Shown piece by piece: positions 10,475 through 21,938 of a DNA stretch of 64,000 bases. Each line of letters opens with the position of its first letter. The first letter of the stretch is position 1. This DNA is from Cyathus striatus (Eukaryota; Basidiomycota; Agaricomycetes; Agaricales; Nidulariaceae), in contig JAOVFP010000012.1 in NCBI GenBank assembly GCA_025738555.1, positions 4,278,001 through 4,342,000 on the forward strand, given 5' to 3'. The notes beneath the pieces are model-generated. The model was not told the DNA's origin. It saw only the letters and a program-made list of their open reading frames with translations, and ran no database searches. The translations under genes were made by a program, and so were the position numbers.

Positions 10475-13400
10475 TCAGTTGCCTTTGATCACATCCCCAT
10501 TTTCATGCTTCAAAATTCCAGAGTATACATGCAACCCATAATCATATGAAATTGGAGAAGCTGGTGGTATGGTACACAGTGCAGTGCAGTTCCAGCTCTT
10601 TAAGGAGTGAGTTATCAAACTATGAAACTGAAGTCTGTGAACATTGAAAATCTGTAGCATGTTGATCATGTGCATATATCCCATGTGATAAATGAAAACC
10701 AATGCCTTTGTGTAAGTGAAAGTCAAATTGCATTCCATGCATGATTCTTCCAAGTAGAGTTAAATTTATGCTGTTACAATTAATGTTGCAGTGTGCTTGC
10801 TCATTACCATTTGTTGACAACAGAGAGGCCTGCCAGATTTCTAAAGGTATATGACTGGCAGGTTGGTATATAGCTGGTATTACAAATTTCGCTTTTTTCT
10901 TGTCCTCAAGCTATGCTGAATACAGAATAATGTAAGTGAGTTATAAATACTAATGGTAATAAGTACATGCCTTGAGCTTTGGGTCCCCCACTACTGATTA
11001 TGTTAAGAACAGCATTCATATTATATTTCTTTGTTGAAGCAAGACTATACATTGCATCTAGCACACTTGATGTTACCTGGTTTTGCAAACTGTAGATGTT
11101 TCATTTAAAATGTACAGTGCAAAGCCAATAGAATTGGCAGAGATGATCATATGCATCCAGTTCTCCTAAATATCTAAGTGTTTCTGGTGAATACCCAGTT
11201 AGCTCACTACAAAGTGATTGGCAAAACAATCTGGCACCTGGTTTATAATATAGCATTAATGTCATGTAGAAATTTTTCATGATTTACATACCAAATGCTT
11301 GCCCCTTGTATCCATCAGCAATCCAAACTTCAAATCCTGCACCATGAATGTGCCAGAATCAAACTGAAAGGCCAGTAATCTCAGTAGCTACATCAAATAT
11401 TTTTTTAAAAAGAATAAAATGAGCTGAAGAAGACTGAAGTAGTAAATGCTCATGTACCAACAACAGCTATACAAATAGTAGTAGTCAGTATAAAAATGTT
11501 CAGTGGAGAAATCTTACTTACATTTCATTCCATTTGAGTCCCAAGTCTCTATTTCAAACTCCTGCCACATTCCATGCACATGTTTAAATGAGGTATCAAT
11601 TGAAATATACTTAGCCCACATCAGTGCAAAGGCCATATTCTTTGAAATACATAAAACTAGGTAAAATGTTTTCCCTGCTTCAATATAGTGTGACTCTGCA
11701 CAATGTAAATATTGCTGATCACATGGGTGATTAATATGTTCCTTGACCAAATGTTGCACACCTAATGATATGAAACCAGCAATAACCATACCCAATATGA
11801 GAAGTTACATACAAATAAATCCTGTTCCATATGGATAGTGTTTCTTTTGCAAACTCTCCATTATTCTTTGAACATGATCAAGATTTCCAAGAGATGGGTG
11901 AAGGGCTGAAAGTAGTGGATCAATGATAGAATTACTGGGCCATTTGATATGTTTGAAAAGACTGAAGATAAACCCAGACTCCATCATTATTTTGTGCAGA
12001 GTCACATCTGCAAGTTTCCAACCAAGCTTTAAAAGCATCACTTTAAAAGCATATTAAATGGGTGGAGGTGTCTTAACTGGGAGTGGTGGTGCATGTGAAT
12101 GGGTACCATATGAGATGATCACAATTTGTGGACATGAACACAAGTTGTTGGGTTTGAATATGGAATATCTGGCTTTACAGTTGCTTTGTAACTTCAGTGA
12201 TCCACATTTAAGCTTTCCATTTGTGGAGCAATGCCAATATGCTACAGAAGATATTAGTATTACAACTGCTGAGTCACTGAATGAAGAAGATAAAACTCAT
12301 GGCATTTTACTTTTTTCTCTGATGGTGGTGCCTGGAATGTACAATTTATTAATGGTCCATAGCCACTCAAAAATGCATGCTGCTCATGTAACCAAATATG
12401 ATGCATGTTTCCAGATATCAGTGCTTTCAAATAATCTAGATTAAACTCTTGAAAATTACAAAGAATTAAATGTGCATGGTTTGAATATGTTTGAAATTGG
12501 CATCTGCTGGTACATAAGCAACTTCTCATATAAATGTGGAATATTTCTTACTGTAAACACAGTTGACTCAAGTAATTATAAGAGAAAATCATTTTTCCAT
12601 CACAAATTCCAGAATTAGATGTTTTCAAATCACTGGAAGTAGAGATATCCTCATCTGGCTCCTCTGAATCACTGTCTGAATCACCACAGTATTCAGCTAT
12701 ATCAACTGAATTGAAGGCACAGCCAGCTTCCTGAACAGCACAGAAGAACGACAGTGTTTTATTGATCATGATTTCTTCAGTGGAAAGTTCACAATGTTCT
12801 GGGTTCCTGGTACTCTCAGAGTAATTTTTGCAAACTTTAAGTCCTTTACCTGATAAAAGGAATATCAGTAGTTTAATTTGATCAGTGTAATAAATGAAGA
12901 ATACATACACTGTATTCTTGAATTCCCTCACAGCACATTTTCTTGGTTTGTGTCACATAACAGCAAGCCACAGTAGACATCACTCACTCCACCACAAGAT
13001 CCACTAAGAGAATACTGAATATTGAGCTTTGGATCATAGTAATGTTCTGGATCAATTGAGAACTGGTGAGCAATGATACCTTGAGGTGACAATGCAGCTT
13101 CTGGATACTCTACAATTTTGCCAAGGGGGTGGTCAATAAGGTAGTCAATTGTAAGTTTCTTGTGGATGAAAACATTAGTTGCAACAGCATGGAATTGTGC
13201 ATGACTGGTTGATATTGGTGCCTCAAAATCCAAAGAAAAAGTGCATGGAGTCAAGAACCCACTAAGTTTGGAGTCCTCAGAGTCTGGTGCATCTTCTGAG
13301 GAAAGATCAAAACCATGTACTGTCAGAGATGCAGTATAAAAGTAAATGGAAGAGTTTTCTACCATTGCAAGGCTGAAATACCCATGTGTCAAAGATGATA

Positions 13401-14822
13401 TGAGACCAACTGTTGATGTGAGGTTGGAATTGGAGTTTGTGTGTGACAATATAGCACTAGAAATAGTTCCTAGTGCCAGAGGGGAAGGTGCATTAAATGA
13501 GTAATAAGTGGAATTAGCATCAGGAATAGTGGACTGGCCAATGAAAAGATGCAGTAGCAGCATTGGAGGTCATAACAGCCAAAAAAGGCACAGTAGCAGC
13601 ATAGGAAGTTATAACTGCTGCATCAAGGCAAGTATCAACACCCAAGATATTGGGATTGAGCCCAACACTTGTAAGAATGGCTCTTGCTGAAGCAATTGCT
13701 TCTCTCTGATGTTCTAAAAACATAAGTACTTTATATTTGATGCCATATCCACCTGTTTATACAGTACAGTCAACTGACTATAAGAAACACCAACACTTAA
13801 AGTCTGTGCACATGGCAAATATTTATCTGCTTGGGTTGCACATAAACTCAATAATCCTGGAACATATAGAATTAACTTGACTGAGGAACTTGGGCAGAAG
13901 CACTACTAGGACCTGAGAAACTTCTAGGACTATATGGGCAAATCAGAGCTCAAGCATATTGTGGGATGGGTGGTAATTGTTGTTCCAGCTGCCTAGTAAC
14001 CTAGTCAGAGGAGTTATGTGGCACAAAATCAAATCTTGATGGATATACAGCACCTGCAGGAGCAAAAGTACTGCCACCACACTGTGTAGATGTGTGATCA
14101 GTTGGAGTTGACAAGTGGTGGAGTGAACTAGAGCATTGATGCCGAAGATTTTGAGTAGATGATGTTGGCTGTTGGTGGACAGGAGATTGAGAAGCATTGA
14201 ATATTTGAGGGGACATCACATTCATTGGAGCCCCAGCTATGCTAGACTTGTTAATAGTCTTCATGTGCATATATGGAAGGGTATAAGTAGATGTTGTAAA
14301 GGTCAATGAGGATACAAGTGTAGGTGAGGAGGCATGGCTTGGTGAGGAAGCATGGCTTGGTGAGGAGGCAGCAGTAGATTCCCACAAGTCCCCAGCCTTC
14401 AAATTGTTGCCAGCTTCATCCATACCATGAACAAAGTTGAATAGAGGCCCATTGTATGTGGTAGCAGATTCTGATGACAGTTCATGATTTTTCTTGAGGA
14501 TCTCCTGGATATAACTTTTGTATATGTGAATTATGAGCTGGATATGTCAGATACATGAAACATACTTTTGCCAGCTACTGCTCTTCATGTCACTCCCTAA
14601 TTTCACCTTTTTTGCATCCATGAAAACATTGAACCATTTCCAAAACCCAAATTTCTTAGAGGTTCCACTGCCCTGTAGTTTTCCTTTCTTTCCTCGCTGG
14701 TCCAGGTTGTCACTATCATCTCTGGATGGCTGCTGAGCACCTGTGACTGTAAAAAGACCATCCTCCACATCTTCATCATCAGCACTTGGGTTTTCATAGA
14801 CAAAGTGGCACTGGGCTTCTTG
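10475..14822 (-). pseudogene. Mutator-like (MULE) transposase relic of a basidiomycete-expanded family
   Basis: Segments from 5' to 3' on the minus strand: an acidic/basic N-terminus with FGFWKWFNVFMDAKKVKLG (about 14,780-14,547); Ser/Pro-rich spacer (14,423-14,001); a block ending VYCGLLLCDTNQEN (13,563-12,928); a Cys-containing block with LSTEEIMINKTLSFFCAVQE (12,931-12,548); GYGPLINCTFQAPPSE (12,529-12,260); KKHYPYGTGF (12,041-11,805); a DDE-like core AKYISIDTSFKHVHGMWQEF (11,795-11,514); WIADGYKGQAFG (about 11,340-11,300), matching a conserved WxADxHxGQAxG-type block; DAYDHLCQFYWLCTVHF (about 11,160-11,105); and NGNEQAHCNINCNSINLTLLG (10,820-10,620). The blocks occur in the family order. 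Frame changes, stops and missing Arg residues (Cys or His where Arg is usual) show decay. Mutator affinity rests on the DDE-like core and is moderate. An upstream exon (16,406-16,321) may belong to it, with a mobile element in the intron between. Confidence 0.6.
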
Positions 14823-14838
14823 GTAAGTTGAACATGAT

Positions 14839-16302
14839 CAGTAATTTACACTCCCCCAAGAGGTCTGTACGGATCTGTACGGATCCGCACAGATCCGTAC
14901 GGAATCCGCACGGAATCCGAAAATTCCGTACGGATCCGTGCGGATTCTGTGCAGATCCGTACAGACCCGTACAGACCTGTATAGATACTATACAGAATTT
15001 ATATACTAGCTATTATTATTATTAGAGGTGGTTATTCTATATGGATTCCATACATATTCTGCATGGATTCTGTGTGGATTCATGCATTGCTGCCTTGTCA
15101 CAGGTGTCAAGTGTGACACTACATGAAATCTGTGATACATTCAATATATAGTATCATGCTCAATACATAGTGTCATATTTAATGTATAGTATCACACTCA
15201 ATGCATAGTGTCATGCTTAATGCAGAGTGTCACACTCAACCCTTAGTGTCACACTCAATGCTTAGTGTCACACTTAACACTTAGTGTCACGCTTAACACA
15301 TAGTGTCACACTCAACCCTTAGTGTCACACTCAATGCTTAGTGTCACACTTAACCCTTAGTGTCACACTCAACACTTAGTATCACACTTAACCCTTAGTG
15401 TCACACTCAACCCTTAGTGTCACACTCAACCCTTAGTGTCACGCTTAACCCTTAGTGTCACACTCAACCCTTAGTGTCACACTTAACACTTAGTGTCACG
15501 CTTAACACATAGTGTCACACTCAACCCTTAGTGTCACCCTCAATGCTTAGTGTCACACTCAACCCTTAGTGTCACACTCAATGCTTAGTGTCACACTTAA
15601 CACTTAGTGTCACACTCAACCCTTAGTGTCACACTCAATGCTTAGTGTCACACTTAACACTTAGTGTCACGCTTAACACATAGTGTCACATTCAACCCTT
15701 AGTGTCACACTCAACCCTTAGTGTCACACTCAATGCTTAGTGTCACGCTTAACCCTTAGTGTCACACTCAACACTTAGTATCATGCTTAACCCTTAGTGT
15801 CATGCTTAATGCAGAGTGTCACACTCAACACTTAGTATCACACTTAACACTTAGTATCACACTCAACCCTTAGTATCACACTCAACCCATAGTGTCACAC
15901 TCAATGCTTAGTGTCATGCTTAACCCTTAGTGTCACAATCAATGTATAGTGTCACGCTTAAACCTTAGTGTCACGCTTAACCCTTAGTGTCACGCTTAAT
16001 GGAGAGTGTCACACTTAGTGCTTAGTATCACACAATTTTCTATTGTAATTTTCTATAAGGAAATAAGTATAATAAGATTCTGTACAGAATTTTTCAGGTC
16101 TGTAATGCGGAATTCTGCGGAATCCGCACGGAATTTTTGATTCTGTGCGGAATCTGTGCAGAATCTGTACAGACCCAAAAAAACCTCTGCCAAAAAGAAA
16201 AAAATCTGTGCAGATTCCGCACAGATTCCGAAAATTCCGTACGGATTCCGCACAGATTCTGCGCGGATCTGTACAGAACACCTGGCTAAGTGTAAAGAGC
16301 TC
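14839..16302 (+). mobile_element. hAT-like non-autonomous element with internal minisatellite, copy 1
   Basis: Begins CAGTAATTTACACTCCC and ends AGTGTAAAGAGCTC; the two ends are imperfect inverted repeats (shared core TTTACACT). The left subterminal part (14,865-14,990) is packed with palindromic GGATCCGTACGG-type motifs, and the right part (16,075-16,275) with the same type. The middle (about 15,110-16,030) is a ~19-bp minisatellite of roughly 45 units. It is flanked by a perfect 8-bp duplication, AACATGAT (14,831-14,838 and 16,303-16,310). No transposase inside. This is the most CpG-rich of the three copies. Confidence 0.85.
15110..16030 (+). repeat. Minisatellite, ~19-bp unit (TTAGTGTCACACTCAACCC type)
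   Basis: About 45-48 head-to-tail units of the form TTAGTGTCA-NN-CTYAA-NN-C. The variable dinucleotides are mostly CG, TG or CA (for example GTCACGCT, GTCATGCT, GTCACACT). AGTGTCACACT gives each unit a near-palindrome. The same unit forms the core of the other two element copies. Confidence 0.9.
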
Positions 16303-16310
16303 AACATGAT

Positions 16311-17590
16311 GTTGACAAGACTATAACTTACTATAATCGCAATTCTGACCATCAGATTGGCAGGAACATTCTTCACCTTGTCCTTCTTGAACTTTTGCCA
16401 GAGCAAATGAAGGAGATCTTCTAATGGTATGGTAGAGTAAACTCAAGGACACGTGGCAAGTGTCACACCTGAACTGATAGAAAGTACTACAAAACTCTAG
16501 AGTAGCATAGTTAGTAAGATAACAGAAAATGAGAACTTAGCTGAATTGAATTGAATATAACATTGACACTCCAGTTGACTTTGTAGCTCAATAGACTCAG
16601 TATGCACTTGCAGAGTAAAGTTCAAAAAGGGAGGTAAATTCTTCATCTCACACATCCCAAGGTATATACAGTAGCTGTACTAACCTAGGGATGGCACCAC
16701 ATGTACTCTCACATTTCCAGAGCCCAGAAATGGGTAATGTATGCAAAAAAATACAAAATAAAAGATGCAGAAGTGATAGCAAACGTATAAAAGGAAAACA
16801 ATAGAGGTGTAGTAATGAAAAGAGACCATATTTGAATAAACAGATTTAAAAGAGACAGCTTACCACTTCCAATACTCCTTGAACCAATGCATGACATAGG
16901 TGACTCACTCTTGATGATACCACATAACACACAACATCAGAGATGATGATTAGCTACTCTCCCCAAAGTAGCATTGCAGTGGACTAGGCTGCAAAACTCG
17001 ATAACATGTTTTGGTGGTGGGGTGCACTGTCATCAGACACCAGTTATCAGAGAATCAAAAGAGGAAGAAGGAAAATGAAGTCTAGATGTGTAATGTAGCA
17101 GAATAATGAGGATAACAATAAGGGATAAAGAAAAAAGAATGATTGAAAATAAATTTGAATATGAAAGATGAACAGACTAAAGATCAACCCAATGCCTCGA
17201 CTCAGTCCCTGTCCTTCTACCAATCAGAGCATTGATTGATGAGGGTAAAACCCAGTCACCATATTGCTGCATGTGAGGCATCAGTCTTGAGGACAAAACA
17301 AGTAACTTGAAGCAACAAAAGTGGTCTTGAGAGAGTGTAAAACTCTAAACTCAGTGTCTTGAGTCATCCAAGGGGTGCATAATGCCCAGAGAATCCAAAT
17401 GTCATCCAGATAGACCTTGTGGGTGCATATGGAAGCCTAGAGAATATAAAGAACAGTAAAAGCAGAGGGGTAATACAGAAAGCAGTAAGCAGAACATATT
17501 GTAGCATAGGTGAGATGCAATAGCGCATACACATATCACATGTTGTTTGGCATCAGCTTCCCAATGTTTGGATAAGCCACACTACATCTC
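16311..17590. other. Possible 5' exon of the MULE relic, then spacer and LTR-like DNA
   Basis: 16,406-16,321 (-) reads WQKFKKDKVKNVPANLMVRI and meets a GTAAGT-type splice site next to the inserted element, so it may be an upstream exon of the MULE relic. 16,430-17,100 shows no gene. About 17,100-17,590 reads on the minus strand like the body of a gypsy LTR (GGGTTTTACCCTCATCAATC near 17,240), continuous with the LTR edge at 17,595-17,655. Confidence 0.4.
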
Positions 17591-17594
17591 TAAG

Positions 17595-17655
17595 TCCACA
17601 CCAAGGGGGTGCCTTCTGAGCAATTCATGAAAGTAGCAGGGGAGGTGTTATGCTC
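17595..17655 (-). repeat. Edge of a gypsy-type LTR
   Basis: On the minus strand it starts CATAACACCTCCCCTGCTAC, close to the TGTAACACC start common in fungal Ty3/gypsy LTRs. About 60 bp is shared, in inverted orientation, with 18,645-18,705. It lies just 3' of the integrase fragment, the place for a 3' LTR of a minus-strand element. Confidence 0.5.
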
Positions 17656-17666
17656 TATGACACCCC

Positions 17667-17990
17667 TCAGATATTTCTACTAGCCAGTAGCTCATTAGTC
17701 ATGTGACACATTCTGGCCACTGATAGCACACAATGTTTCGTGAATTTTGCAATGAATTGAGGGCTACCATCTGACACCAGCTTCTTTGGTATGCCATGGA
17801 GTGGCCATACATGCATCATAAACACATTGCACATCTCAGGTGCATCATCAGTTGTTTGAGCAGGGAGGAAATGTGTGCACTTGGTGGACTTAGGCATACT
17901 TGCTGCAAATTCTGGGTTTGTCCTGGGTCTGAAAGAGATCTTTATCCCAGTCAATCTGGATTTGGTCTTTTTAAGTCTATATCTGCACTT
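17667..17990 (-). pseudogene. Ty3/gypsy integrase core fragment
   Basis: Reads THFLPAQTTDDAPEMCNVF, then HGIPKKLVSDGSPQFIAKFT. These match the rve integrase core: the second catalytic Asp lies in VSDGSPQF, where the family usually has ISDRGPQF. About 95 residues remain; the zinc finger, the third catalytic Glu and all other pol domains are missing. It is a truncated retrotransposon relic. Confidence 0.75.
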
Positions 17991-18009
17991 TCTCTACTGG
18001 CTGTTGTTT

Positions 18010-18640
18010 AGTAATATGTACTGGCCACTGGCCAGTATTCTAAACATGTTAGTACAACTATATCATTGATATAACTGCAAGGGCTTACAATGAATGAGCA
18101 ATATTACCTTAATATCGAAAGCTTGACTTAATATTATAGAAGTCTTAACTTCAATTGCAATACAACCAAGTTGTCATAACAAGCCTTGTGCACAACTCGG
18201 ATCTTATAGTGCCTTGAACATATATTAAGAAGTCATCACTTGTGCCTTACAATCATCTTACAATATATTATCAGCATAATTAAAGCTTAATACCTTGCAA
18301 GACAACTTTGGTTTTCATGACATATAACTCTGAAATAGTACTTACATACTGTGATTTTTGAACCAATTTGGAAAGTTTTATTAAGAAATTTGCTAAAGTA
18401 CTTGAATAAAAAAAATCTCTTAATGACATATCAAGGGAAGATATGTATTAAATGAAAGAAAACACAAGGAACACCTACATTATGTTCATTAGCACTTAAA
18501 GTGTGCATCCTGTGCTTTGGCAGCATGCAAGGAGCACATTCAGATATATCAGAATTGGTCAGTGTGCAATTGACATGATGGCGCCATTCATAAGGTCATG
18601 TGATAAACTGGCTATCAATTAGCAGACATATCCGAGACAT
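18010..18640. other. Spacer
   Basis: AT-rich. No gene, repeat or RNA recognised. Confidence 0.5.
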
Positions 18641-18644
18641 GTCA

Positions 18645-18705
18645 CAGTGTGTAACACCTCCCCTGCTACTTTCACAAATTGCTGGGAAGGCAGCCCCCTG
18701 GTCCA
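18645..18705 (+). repeat. Second gypsy-type LTR edge, opposite orientation
   Basis: Starts TGTAACACCTCCCCTGCTAC and matches 17,595-17,655 in inverted orientation, then diverges. It suggests two different LTR remnants facing away from each other rather than one intact element. Confidence 0.45.
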
Positions 18706-19084
18706 CACCAGGGAATGAAAACACAATATTCCAAATGCACTGTTTGCACAGTGCTTTGTAGAACAAAAGTAAGAAGATAGAAATAAGTAGATATGAAGTT
18801 AGAGTACATATAAGTAGGTAATTAGGGATGAAATATAAAAGAAATGAAGAAAATCAATTTATAAGTATAGTACTGGGTTATACCAGTGTACCAACTACTC
18901 CCTCCACAATGGGACTATTTTGCCACTAATAACACTCTTTGCAATCTAGAAGGTAAAGGGAGAAAGTACACATTTCTGCAGAGAATGAACTGTATAACTT
19001 ACTTGGGCCCTAAATTGATTCAATATACTTCATGTGCTATCATTAATAGCCTTCTCAACCTCATGCAACTGGTCAATTCTTGAA

Positions 19085-19739
19085 AGGGCATCTCTGAGTT
19101 GATAACTCCTGGGGTCCTGTTTCAATTTGCACTACAATGCAAAATCAATTATGGAGAATCCCAATGAATGGAGACATACTATTACTAGTACTGGGAGCTC
19201 TACATATGAAGCTATATGGAAGTTCATCACTTCATTCTTGATACAGACAAGAATAGCATCCTTGGAAGTTTTAGTGAAAGTATATAATGAAACATAGAAT
19301 TGTGCTATTATACCTTTTGAATTCAGGAAGGCTTCCAATTGATGGCCACCAATTTATGAAGCTCCTCCATTGCATTGGCTGTAGTCTGTCTGTCCTTGTG
19401 AATCTCTGCCATTTCATTGAGTACATTGAACAAAAGTGCATTAGTTGTGATACAGATTAAAAGATCAGCCTGATCAAGTGTACTGCCAAGCTAAAGTGGT
19501 ATGTCAAGTAGAGTAAAATATCAGTGTTAGTGTAAGCCCACATGCACTAAGGTCTGAAGGTCACTCACTTGGCATGGCTCCAGCTTGTGTTGACAGGCCA
19601 TCATATCTGCAAACACACCTGCATCAGGAATGCCTTGGGAAGTACACTGTGGTGCTGAAGTATGATTCTCAGAAAGAGAATGGCTGTGTTGAGATAAGGA
19701 AGAAGGTATAATATGCAAAAGAGAAACACCTTGATTCAT
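19085..19739 (-). pseudogene. Uncharacterised basidiomycete protein, decayed
   Basis: Starts at 19,739 (MNQGVSLLHIIPSSLSQHSH). A helical block follows at about 19,500-19,345 (LGSTLDQADLLICITTNALL; NEMAEIHKDRQTTANAMEEL), broken by TGA after INWKPS. A C-terminal block (19,338-19,132) reads KGIIAQFYVSLYTFTKTSKD and NEVMNFHIASYVE. I have seen these blocks together in Agaricomycete hypothetical proteins, often near transposons. Function unknown. Confidence 0.5.
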
Positions 19740-20076
19740 TGAGAGAAGAGAATGATGCTATTTAACAGGTTGCTTTGCTCTGAAACTAACCATATACATC
19801 ATAGCTCAGATGACTTGGTTTGGCAATAAATTGATTGGAAAGCATTTGAAGTGGAATGAGAGGATTGCACAATGGAGAGGTTGATGGTGAAACATTGAGT
19901 GAGAGCAGTGACAGGAGGCATGGCATTATTTGGTCTACCAAATAAATGCCACATTTCGTCATTGAGACTCTCACTGCAATAAATTTCATAGATTGGATGC
20001 TCCATGAATAAGATTTGAATGTACTTGCTGCACAAGAGAATTTGATGTTGAAGCTATTTGATGAGACAGACTTCAC

Positions 20077-20724
20077 TCATTTTCAGACTCCCCATGTCAC
20101 ACCCTGTGTCTTGCAAGCATTGGATTCAACAATAGGTAGGCTGAACATATCCATTTCACTTCCTAAGTGGTATTGAAAGTTAATTTCTTCCACACTGTAA
20201 TTACAAGTCAATTTTCGGAGTAAATGTAAGTATGGTATTTGTGAGGACCTTCTGGATGCACTAAAATACTACTACTCATACTGAGTTGAGTACTTCAGGC
20301 TGGAACCTTGGTGTGAGAGGATGAGGAGATATCAGTGACAAGCACCAAGATTTACCAGAAGCTACCCAGAAACAGGAGGAAAATGACTGTGGAGCCATGG
20401 TTAGATGCCATTCACTGCTGTTGGTGATATTTTTGGTGGAGGAAGAAGTTCCTAGAATGGTGATTTCAAGTTCCCAATTTTTTGGACACAGTTAGTGGGT
20501 CTGGTGAGGGCATTGATTCCTCCAGAGATGTTACTGAGGTTGATTGCTTTCCCCTGGAGTACATTCTCCCACTCACCTTCTGGGAAGAAAGAGATGTTGG
20601 AAGTGTGAATGATGGAGTGTTTGGCCTTACTGATGTCTCAGACATATTTGTCAATGAGGTTGGGTCTCGATGATATTGGGAGCCACCCCTACCTCTTCAA
20701 CTTCTGTCTTGAGTATGTCATGTT
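20077..20724. other. Spacer before the recombinase relic
   Basis: An open plus frame at 20,482-20,673 (DTVSGSGEGIDSSRDVTEVD) has no recognisable motif. It could be part of the recombinase N-terminus, but I cannot support that. Confidence 0.35.
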
Positions 20725-21297
20725 GTGTTCCCCACTACTGACCATGATCACCTCCTCTGCCTGGCCCTCTTAGTATCAGGTTTCTATGCCTTGATGCACC
20801 TAGGTGAGCTAGTCTTTCCAGATGATCCAGCTCTTCAAGACTACTGCAAACTCTCACCACACTCTTCTGTCAAATTTTTATTAGATCATGCTTACCAGTT
20901 CAACCTTCCAACTCATAAAGTGGACCAAATGTTCCAAGGGGATGTCATCTTGGTTCAGCACCTCTTTTGTACAGGTCCAGATCCCCATCTTGTCTTCACA
21001 TGCTATCTGCTCTCCTGTGATGAGTGTTTCCCTTTCCACCAGCCTCTATGGCTCTGGGCTGATGGGTCACCACCACCTTCATGATCTTTCTTTCTTTCTT
21101 TCTTGCATCATTACACTGGCCTGTCCTTCTCTGGCCACTCCCTATGATCAGGCAGTGCGACAGCTCTTGCAGAGCATGGAGTTCTGTACTTCTCCATTCA
21201 AAGCATGGGATACTGGAACTCAGATGCTTTCCACATTTACATTCAGAAACATCCCAGCCTCATTGTGTCCCTTCATTTGCCATGCAAGCCCTGTTGA
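20725..21297 (+). pseudogene. Tyrosine recombinase (YR) of a Crypton/DIRS-like element
   Basis: A functional protein would cut and rejoin DNA through a Tyr nucleophile. One frame runs the whole length with in-frame TGA at 21,082-21,084 and 21,145-21,147. Box I reads ALLVSGFYALMHLGELVFPD, where the family has Arg in place of the His at 20,797-20,799. Box II reads FSGHSL-stop-SGSATALAEHG, matching the HxxR box with the Arg codon turned to TGA. The end, NSDAFHIYIQKHPSL, keeps the nucleophilic Tyr. So both catalytic Arg positions are lost in ways expected from CpG decay (CGC to CAC, CGA to TGA). The N-terminal part is missing or unrecognisable. Confidence 0.75.
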
Positions 21298-21814
21298 TGC
21301 ATTTTTCTTTCCCTTTCCTTTTCAACTTGCAGCCATTTTTGTCGATAAAAGAAAAAAAAAAAAAAAAACAAAAACAAAAACAACAACTAAAAATTCATAT
21401 CTAATACCAAATAGCAATCTCTTTTCCTTTTCTCTCCTATCTCTTGTTTGTGACACACTTATTGTGTATACTTTACTTAAATTTCTCTCTTGTGTCAGCT
21501 CTCCTCATTTTACATGTGCAATATACATTTCTTGGCAGTGTTGAGGCACATCTTGGTGCTTACAGATGCAACCTCCCCATGTGCTGTTCCTACTCTTGGT
21601 GCAAGAGTTTCTCTATTGGGGATGCACACACATTGATAAGCAACAGTCAGACGTTTGGATTCCACCTGAAGCAAGTATATATGCTCAACCAAATATAAAT
21701 ATAGTGCTGAGTTCTTATTCCCAGATAATGTACCCAGCCTAGGCTGATGATATTGTTAGCACATTCTCACTTTCTTCCCAAGCATAAGCTTCCTCAACTA
21801 GTTGACAGTCATGC
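21298..21814. other. Spacer with an A-rich run
   Basis: An A-rich run (AAAAACAAAAACAAAAACAA type) sits at about 21,352-21,385. The remainder has no recognisable gene. Confidence 0.4.
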
Positions 21815-21938
21815 TACACTGTTGGCCATGTACAGCTCTTTTGTGACATGTGCTAAACTTTTTTGGCAGGATACTGTAGTGTTGCTGTAGCAACTGATCT
21901 GTAGTGATGTGACAAAATGGCCAAGATTGAACTCCCCT
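21815..21938 (-). mobile_element. One end of a second copy of the 36-kb TA-flanked MITE
   Basis: The text TCTGTAGTGATGTGACAAAATGG-CCAAGATTGAACTCCCC closely resembles the right end of the element at 35,832-36,186 (ACAAAACAGCCAACTTTGAATTCCCC). The other end was not found, so this is a diverged fragment. Confidence 0.45.

Noticed and set aside
15110..16030. Telomere-like or interstitial telomere repeat (CCCTTAG text)
   Set aside because: The unit is about 19 bp with GTGTCAC, not TTAGGG, and CCCTTAG differs from CCCTAA. The block is bounded by element ends and target duplications.
15110..16030. CRISPR array
   Set aside because: Units are contiguous, without unique spacers, and the genome is eukaryotic.
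20466..20673. Paired ORFs on both strands upstream of the recombinase
   Set aside because: Complementary shadows without motifs; neither joins the recombinase frame in a convincing way.
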